From the NCBI GenBank assembly GCA_965227045.1, contig OZ245718.1:124001-188000 (forward strand): a stretch of DNA of 64,000 nucleotides. Direction: 5' to 3'. Under the pieces are notes generated by a model, which was given only the letters and a program-made list of their open reading frames with translations, was not told where the DNA came from and did no database searches. Both the position numbers and the translations under genes were made by a program. Source of the stretch: UBA10649 sp965227045. Its GTDB lineage: Bacteria > Actinomycetota > Actinomycetes > S36-B12. Shown piece after piece: positions 59,327-64,000 of the stretch. How positions within the stretch are numbered: position 1 is the stretch's first letter; every line of letters starts with the position of its first letter.

Positions 59327-60703
59327 TCATTCGAGCAGCGGTTTGGGTGGGTGTTGGTAGTGGCGGGCTTGTGGTGATTGCCAGGTGCAGGTTCCGTCGG
59401 CTTGGCTGTGGAGGATTTGCCAGCCGGTGTGGGTTTTGAGTTGGTGGTGTCGCAGGCACAGGGCGCCGAGGTTGTCTCGGGTGGTGTTTCCCCCGTCGTT
59501 CCAGGGTGTGGCGTGGTCGATCTGGCACTTCGTGGCGCGGCGCCGGCAGCCGGGGAATCGGCAGGTGGTGTCGCGGGTCTGGATGAACGCCCGCAGCCGG
59601 TCAGGGATTTGGTAGGAGCGTCGGCCGATGTCGAGCAGGTGCCCGGTGATCGGGTCGGTGACCAGGCGGCGCATGGTGCAGTGGACGTCAGAATCGGCCA
59701 GGAGGTCGCGCACGAGGTCGGCGACCACGGGTCCGGACCCGGCGAGGTGGGCGGGTTCGGCGTTGAGGTCGAGCAGGGTGGCCAGGTCGATGACCAGGTC
59801 CACGTGCGCCGACCGCCGGGCGTGGCCGTGGTGCCCGCCGCCGGGGACCAGGTCGGTGGCCGAGTCCAGGACCAGTTCACGCAGCGCAGCGGCGCGTCGT
59901 TCCCCGACGAGCATCCCCGACCATCCCGGCGTGCTCCCGTCCGCGGCGTCCGTGGCGTTGGCGCGGGCGTCGATGGCGGTCATGATCGCGTGGGCGTCCT
60001 CGGCCGCGAGCCGGGCGATCAGGGTGGAGATCCCATCGAGCTCATCGACCACGTACACCGCCCGGGTGCAACGCGCGGCCAGGCGCATACGGCGTGCCCC
60101 CTCGGCATCGATCACCAGCACCGCCCGACGCGCCGCGGCCCGGGTCGCCGACAGCGTCCCGCGACGCGCGACCGGCAGGACCCGGGACTGCAGCTGGGCG
60201 CACGCGACCGTGAAGTCCGCACCATGGGCGCCGTGGTCCGCGTAGCGCCCCGGCAGCCGCGTCGTCGCCTCCACCATCACCGCCACATGCCCGGTGGTGA
60301 TCTCGCCCAAGGACAGCGCCTCGTGGGTGGGGCGCAGGGGGCCGGCGAGGAGTCGGGCGGTATCGATCCGATGCTGGGCCGTGACCGGGGACCAGCGCAA
60401 CGCCGCAGCGACCTCCTCACGGACCGCGTCCTCGACCCGCACCATCCGCTCGTCGACCAGCGCGAACTCATCGACCTGACGCTCGCCACCGGCCGCCGCG
60501 ACCAGGAACTCCGCCTGCACCGACGCCCACCACGCGGTAATCCGCTCATGGACCTGCAGGCACGTCACCGCATCGGCCGGACTCAACGCCGACCGGTCGA
60601 TCATCAACAACACCGACTGCGCGAACAACCCCGGCTCCATGTCGACCACGCACTCCAGCAACTGCGCCGGAGAGGCGGTCAGAAGATCGAAGTCGGTGAG
60701 CAT
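59327..60703 (-). CDS. DUF222/HNH endonuclease-domain protein, second copy
   Basis: A 458-residue paralogue of the gene at 22530-23834: N-terminal DUF222 helical region, then the HNH part CRFPGCRRRATKCQIDH, ATPWNDGG and LCLRHHQLK near the C-terminus. Its codon use differs from its neighbours, with Gln mainly CAA and many CCA, ACA and AAA codons near the 3' end, which suggests recent acquisition. ATG 60703 is 6 nt after a TAGTGT -10. Function is not established for this family. It interrupts the ddl-thiL interval. Confidence 0.88.
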   Translation of the reverse strand: MLTDFDLLTASPAQLLECVVDMEPGLFAQSVLLMIDRSALSPADAVTCLQVHERITAWWASVQAEFLVAAAGGERQVDEFALVDERMVRVEDAVREEVAAALRWSPVTAQHRIDTARLLAGPLRPTHEALSLGEITTGHVAVMVEATTRLPGRYADHGAHGADFTVACAQLQSRVLPVARRGTLSATRAAARRAVLVIDAEGARRMRLAARCTRAVYVVDELDGISTLIARLAAEDAHAIMTAIDARANATDAADGSTPGWSGMLVGERRAAALRELVLDSATDLVPGGGHHGHARRSAHVDLVIDLATLLDLNAEPAHLAGSGPVVADLVRDLLADSDVHCTMRRLVTDPITGHLLDIGRRSYQIPDRLRAFIQTRDTTCRFPGCRRRATKCQIDHATPWNDGGNTTRDNLGALCLRHHQLKTHTGWQILHSQADGTCTWQSPQARHYQHPPKPLLE

Positions 60704-60709
60704 GCTCGA

Positions 60710-60715
60710 ACACTA
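60710..60715 (-). promoter_or_regulatory. -10 hexamer, leaderless second DUF222/HNH gene
   Basis: TAGTGT, then 6 nt, then ATG 60703. Confidence 0.55.
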
Positions 60716-60783
60716 GAACCCAGGCCTGACACTCCCGGACGAGCCGAAAAGCCAGCAACCCCAATGGATCTGATGGCTCGCAG

Positions 60784-61020
60784 TTACAGGTGGACGACGG
60801 GGCAGGTCAGAGTGCGGGTGATGCCGGGAACGCCCTGAATCCGCGCGACAACGAGCTTGCCGAGGTCGTCCATGGTGCGCGCCTCGGCGCGCACGATCAC
60901 GTCGTAAGGCCCGGTGACGTCCTCCGCGAGCGTGACGCCCGAGATCTCGCGGATCGCCTTGACGACGGTCGCCGCCTTGCCGACCTCCGTCTGGATCAGC
61001 ACGTACGCCTGCACACTCAT
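60784..61020 (-). CDS. Stand-alone Lrp/AsnC ligand-binding domain protein
   Basis: A 78-residue protein equal to the RAM (regulation of amino-acid metabolism) domain of Lrp/AsnC regulators, with no DNA-binding helix-turn-helix. The beta-alpha-beta pattern begins AYVLIQTEVGKA and includes DVTGPYDVIVRAEA. Such proteins form rings that bind amino acids and may modulate full-length Lrp proteins. ATG 61020 is 7 nt after a TAGTCT -10. It is divergent from thiL with 19 bp between start codons. Confidence 0.85.
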   Translation of the reverse strand: MSVQAYVLIQTEVGKAATVVKAIREISGVTLAEDVTGPYDVIVRAEARTMDDLGKLVVARIQGVPGITRTLTCPVVHL

Positions 61021-61026
61021 GCCTGC

Positions 61027-61033
61027 GAGACTA
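61027..61033. promoter_or_regulatory. Overlapping divergent -10 elements (Lrp-domain gene and thiL)
   Basis: On the minus strand TAGTCT (61033-61028) is 7 nt from ATG 61020. On the plus strand GAGACT (61027-61032) is 7 nt from ATG 61040. The two hexamers cover the same bases, so RNA polymerase probably uses this site in one direction at a time. Confidence 0.45.
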
Positions 61034-61039
61034 GCGCCC

Positions 61040-62008
61040 ATGACAACCGACAGTGGCGGAACCGTTCAGGACCTCGGGGAGTTCGGACTGATCGGTCGGC
61101 TGACCGCGGGCATCGACGACGACGCCTCCGTGATCGTGGGGCCCGGGGACGACACGGCGGTCGTCGCGACGCCGGACGGTCGGGTGGCGATCACATGCGA
61201 TGTTCTGGTTGAGGGCGTCCACTTTCGACGAGACTGGTCCACCGCGATCGACGTGGGCCGCAAGGCGGCTGCCGCCTCGCTCGCCGATATCGCCGCGATG
61301 GGCGCACGGCCGACATCGCTGGTCGTCGGGTTCGGCACCCCGGGTGACCTGCCGGCAGCCTGGGCCGTTGGCTGCGCGGCCGGGATCCGCGAGGAGGCAG
61401 CGCTCGTCGGTGCAGTTCTGGTCGGGGGAGACGTGGTGCAGTCGCCGCAGGTCGTCATCAGCGTGACCGCCCTCGGGGATCTCGAGGGCCGGGCTCCCGT
61501 GCTTCGGTCGGGTGCGCGGGCGGGCGACATCGTCGCGATCGCCGGACGGCACGGTTGGTCGGCGGCAGGACTGGCGCTGCTGTCCCGAGGCTTCCGCTCG
61601 CCCAAGGTTCTCGTCGATGCGCATCGGTTCCCACAGCCGGACTACGCGGCCGGCGTCCGCGCGGCGGAGGCGGGGGCGAGTTCGATGATCGACGTGAGCG
61701 ACGGACTCGTCGGCGACGCGACGCACATCGCCGTTGCGTCAGGTGTCGACATTGACATCGACACCTCAGGGTGGGAGATCCCCGAGCCGATGCAGGCAGC
61801 CGCGGCCGCCTACAACGTCGACCCGCGCGAGTGGATGCTCACCGGGGGAGAGGACCACGCCCTCCTGGCGACCTTCCCGGCCGGGACCACGCTGCCCGAG
61901 GGCTTCGTGCGAACGGGCACGGTGGCGGCGGCGGCCAGTGGTGAGCCGGCGGTCAGCGTCGATGGCGTGCCGCGTCAGGACGCTGGCGGACACCGGCACT
62001 TCTCCTGA
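61040..62008 (+). CDS. thiL: Thiamine-monophosphate kinase
   Basis: It phosphorylates thiamine monophosphate to thiamine diphosphate, the cofactor of IlvB in this window. About 322 residues, of the AIR-synthase/PurM fold. GPGDDTAVV and TCDVLVEGVHF bind Mg-ATP, and MIDVSDGLVGDA and LTGGEDHALL are signature segments. ATG 61040 starts the conserved region (DLGEFGLIGRL). An in-frame upstream start would overlap the Lrp-domain gene. Confidence 0.93.
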   Translation: MTTDSGGTVQDLGEFGLIGRLTAGIDDDASVIVGPGDDTAVVATPDGRVAITCDVLVEGVHFRRDWSTAIDVGRKAAAASLADIAAMGARPTSLVVGFGTPGDLPAAWAVGCAAGIREEAALVGAVLVGGDVVQSPQVVISVTALGDLEGRAPVLRSGARAGDIVAIAGRHGWSAAGLALLSRGFRSPKVLVDAHRFPQPDYAAGVRAAEAGASSMIDVSDGLVGDATHIAVASGVDIDIDTSGWEIPEPMQAAAAAYNVDPREWMLTGGEDHALLATFPAGTTLPEGFVRTGTVAAAASGEPAVSVDGVPRQDAGGHRHFS

Positions 62009-62053
62009 CGCGATCGCGCGCCCGGCCCCGCGCCGCGCACGCCCGACAAAGCA

Positions 62054-62083
62054 AATCGGCACCGCCCGAAGGCGATGCCGATT
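62054..62083 (-). terminator. Terminator after rpmB
   Basis: AATCGGCA/TGCCGATT plus an inner CGCC/GGCG and a CGAA loop (one C-A mismatch) make a 12-bp stem. On the rpmB strand it is followed by TTTGCTTTG. It could also end thiL transcription. Confidence 0.7.
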
Positions 62084-62098
62084 CGACGTTCGATGCGC

Positions 62099-62287
62099 TC
62101 AGGCGCGGGCGACCTTGCCGGCCTTGAGGCAGGAGGCGCACACGTTCAGGCGCTTGGGGGTGCGACCGACGATGGCGCGCACGCGCTGGATGTTCGGGTT
62201 CCAGCGGCGCGACGTGCGACGGTGCGAATGGGAAATGCTGTTTCCGAAGCTGGGGCCCTTGCCGCAGACGTCGCAGTTGGCAGCCAC
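62099..62287 (-). CDS. rpmB: 50S ribosomal protein L28
   Basis: A 62-residue ribosomal protein of the zinc-binding (C+) type with CDVCGKGP and CASC. HSHRRTSRRWNPNIQ and the RVRAIV...TPKRLNVCASCLKAGKV segments are conserved. GTG 62287 follows GAGGAG. An upstream in-frame ATG is rejected because it gives a non-conserved 17-residue extension. A terminator follows 15 bp downstream. Confidence 0.93.
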   Translation of the reverse strand: MAANCDVCGKGPSFGNSISHSHRRTSRRWNPNIQRVRAIVGRTPKRLNVCASCLKAGKVARA

Positions 62288-62435
62288 GGTGCACTCCTCG
62301 TTGATGATGGGAATCAATGGTGCGGCGGGTGAAGTCACCGACCGCGAGCCACAAGGGTAGCCGAGGGCGCATCAGAGTCCCAAATTGAGGGTACGGTCGG
62401 ACGATTCGAGCGTGCTGAGCCGGTGAGGAGGACCG

Positions 62436-64000
62436 TTGGCCGTCGTCGTCTCCTCCGCCCTGGTGCGGGACTGGGCACAGCGCGCCCTGACCAGCCTCGG
62501 CGAGGCTCGGGCGGAGATCGACGCCCTCAACGTGTTCCCTGTGCCCGACGGGGATACCGGTACGAACCTGTACCTGACGATGGAGTCCGCGCTCGAATCG
62601 GTGGACGAATGCTGGCCATGCACGACCGGATCGGAGCCAACGGTGGGCGCCGCCGCTAAGGCTCTGTCGACGGGGGCGCTCATGGGCGCCCGAGGCAACT
62701 CCGGGGTGATCTTGTCCCAATTGCTGCGCGGGACCGGGGAGGTGCTGTCCGGACTCCACGATGGTGCTCCACTGGACGGCGAGATGATCCGCGACCTCCT
62801 GCGCCGGGGTGCAGACCTGAGCTACCAGGCGGTTGCTCGACCGGTCGAGGGAACGATCCTCACGGTGGCCAGGGCTGCCGCCGATTCTGCCGCCGCCAGC
62901 GTCGAGGCCGGAGTACGCGACGCGGCCGGGGTCGTGGCCGCGGCAGCGCAGGGCGCCCAGGAGGCACTCGAGCGCACGCCGGAGATGCTCGAGTCCCTTC
63001 GGCTTGCCGGAGTGGTCGACGCCGGTGGACGTGGGCTGGTGGTGGTCCTCGACGCGCTTGCCGAGGTCGTGTCGGGCATCAGGCGTCCTGTTGCCCGCGT
63101 CCCGCACGCCGCAGCAACCACTCCGATGAGCCATGACCCGGCGGAGAGCTACGACGGTCCGGCCTACGAGGTGATGTTCCTGCTCGAGGCCGAGGATTCG
63201 GCAGTCTCGGTGCTCACGTCCGAGTTGGACGACCTTGGCGACAGCCTCGTCGTCGTCGGCGGCGATCGGCTGTGGAACGTCCACGTGCATGCCGACGACG
63301 CGGGCGCGGCCATCGAGGCAGCGATTCGCGCGGGTCGTCCGTACCGGATCCGGATCACGCACCTGGAGGTTGTCACCGCGCACGAGACGCCAGTCGAGAA
63401 TCGCGCGATCGTCGCGGTCACGCACGGCCCGGGCGTTGCCACCCTGCTGGAGGAGGCGGGCGTGACCATCGTCCCAGCCGTCGCGCGCCAGCGGCCGTCC
63501 ACCGCAGAACTCCTCGGCGCGATACGGCAGACGCACGCCACCGAGGTCGTGGTCCTGCCGAGCGACAAGGACACCCGCGCGGTCGCGGAAGCCGCGGCGG
63601 AGCAAGCGCGCAGTGAGGGCGTACGCGTGTTCGTGATCCCGACGCGGTCGATCGTGCAGACACTGGCGGCCGTGGCAGTCCACGATCCGTCGGCTCGGGC
63701 GGATGCCGACGTCGTCTCGATGACACGCGCCGCGGGAGCCACGCGGTATGCGGCGGTGACGATCGCGAGCCGGCAGGCACTGACCACGGTCGGCCCGTGC
63801 GAGGTCGGCGATGTACTCGGTCTGGTCGACGGCGACATCGTCATCGTCGGGCAGTCGGTGGCTGACGTCACACGCGAACTGCTCGTCGGAATGCTCGCCA
63901 TCGGTGGCGAGTTGGTCACCCTCGTGGCCGGTCTCGACGCGGACCGCGACCTCACCGACGAACTGCCCGAGTGGCTCGGCGAGCGCTACCCGCTGGTCGA
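62436..64000 (+). CDS. FakA-like DAK2-domain protein (3' partial)
   Basis: About 521 residues are visible before the window ends. The N-terminal DhaL/DAK2 domain (about 5-195) has the Mg-ADP loop NVFPVPDGDTGTNLYLT and LMGARGNSGVILSQ. The later region contains GVVDAGGRG and a large domain (about 235 on) that in FakA binds the acyl-carrier FakB. FakA phosphorylates fatty acids held by FakB, but no DegV/FakB gene is in view. The TTG start follows GAGGAGGA by 3 nt; no ATG or GTG with a site was found. M. tuberculosis has Rv2974c here, before recG. Confidence 0.85.
   Translation, partial: MAVVVSSALVRDWAQRALTSLGEARAEIDALNVFPVPDGDTGTNLYLTMESALESVDECWPCTTGSEPTVGAAAKALSTGALMGARGNSGVILSQLLRGTGEVLSGLHDGAPLDGEMIRDLLRRGADLSYQAVARPVEGTILTVARAAADSAAASVEAGVRDAAGVVAAAAQGAQEALERTPEMLESLRLAGVVDAGGRGLVVVLDALAEVVSGIRRPVARVPHAAATTPMSHDPAESYDGPAYEVMFLLEAEDSAVSVLTSELDDLGDSLVVVGGDRLWNVHVHADDAGAAIEAAIRAGRPYRIRITHLEVVTAHETPVENRAIVAVTHGPGVATLLEEAGVTIVPAVARQRPSTAELLGAIRQTHATEVVVLPSDKDTRAVAEAAAEQARSEGVRVFVIPTRSIVQTLAAVAVHDPSARADADVVSMTRAAGATRYAAVTIASRQALTTVGPCEVGDVLGLVDGDIVIVGQSVADVTRELLVGMLAIGGELVTLVAGLDADRDLTDELPEWLGERYPLV

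Noticed and set aside
1..64000. Insertion sequences, prophage, att sites or rRNA
   Set aside because: No transposase, integrase, terminal inverted repeats or rRNA sequence could be recognised on either strand.

Overview
The window is a 64 kb piece of a high-GC actinobacterial chromosome. Evidence for this is GTG/TTG starts, a lysine-rich HU tail, the GlgE maltosyltransferase route, an F420-type CofC guanylyltransferase, two DUF222/HNH proteins, an NdgR-type IclR regulator and many leaderless promoters. Gene order recalls, from memory, two separate Mycobacterium tuberculosis blocks: thioredoxin-glgB-glgE-glgP, and etfBA-cysteine desulfurase-mnmA-MetE-like-ligA-gatCAB-ilvBNC-serA-leuB-FAH-gltX-ndgR/leuCD-hup-cofC-gpsA-ddl-thiL-rpmB-FakA. 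I see no insertion sequence, prophage, CRISPR array or rRNA. It looks like a core chromosomal region.

Layout. 1-4.5 kb: end of a sulfonate/nitrate-type ABC importer, a thioredoxin-TPR protein, a VOC protein, a 2-oxoglutarate-type oxygenase and cysE. 4.4-13.6 kb: alpha-glucan cluster (glgB, glgE, glgP, glgX). 13.6-16.3 kb: enoyl-CoA hydratase and etfBA behind a palindromic operator. 16.3-21.9 kb: cysteine desulfurase, mnmA, a MetE-like protein and ligA. 21.9-23.8 kb: DUF222/HNH protein plus methyltransferase. 23.9-29.5 kb: gatCAB, a secreted protein and ilvD. 29.5-34.6 kb: ilv leader/attenuator, ilvBNC and serA. 34.7-39.3 kb: EamA carrier and a heterodimeric ABC exporter. 39.3-46.8 kb: leuA with a Leu leader, a lipoprotein protease, leuB, ilvE, and cimA with an Ile leader. 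46.8-51.5 kb: FAH-family enzyme, gltX, tRNA-Gln, tRNA-Glu, an MFS exporter and the IclR regulator. 51.5-58.2 kb: leuCD, hup, cofC, plsC, gpsA and a cystathionine gamma-synthase-like gene. 58.2-64 kb: ddl, a second DUF222/HNH gene, an Lrp-type ligand domain, thiL, rpmB and a FakA-like gene cut by the window end.

How it works together. Nearly the whole branched-chain amino-acid pathway is here (ilvBN, ilvC, ilvD, ilvE, leuA, leuB, leuCD, cimA), under several visible controls: leader peptides rich in Ile/Leu/Val codons (ilvB), Leu codons (leuA) and Ile codons (cimA), and an IclR-family operator between ndgR and leuC. gltX, tRNA-Gln, tRNA-Glu and gatCAB form the indirect Gln-tRNA route.

A consistent promoter signal runs through the window. 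At least 14 start codons sit 6-7 nt after a TANNNT -10 hexamer, which implies leaderless mRNAs. I used this to set several starts. The most interesting observation is the cimA leader: a nine-codon peptide with three Ile codons, then a perfect 10-bp hairpin and a terminator.
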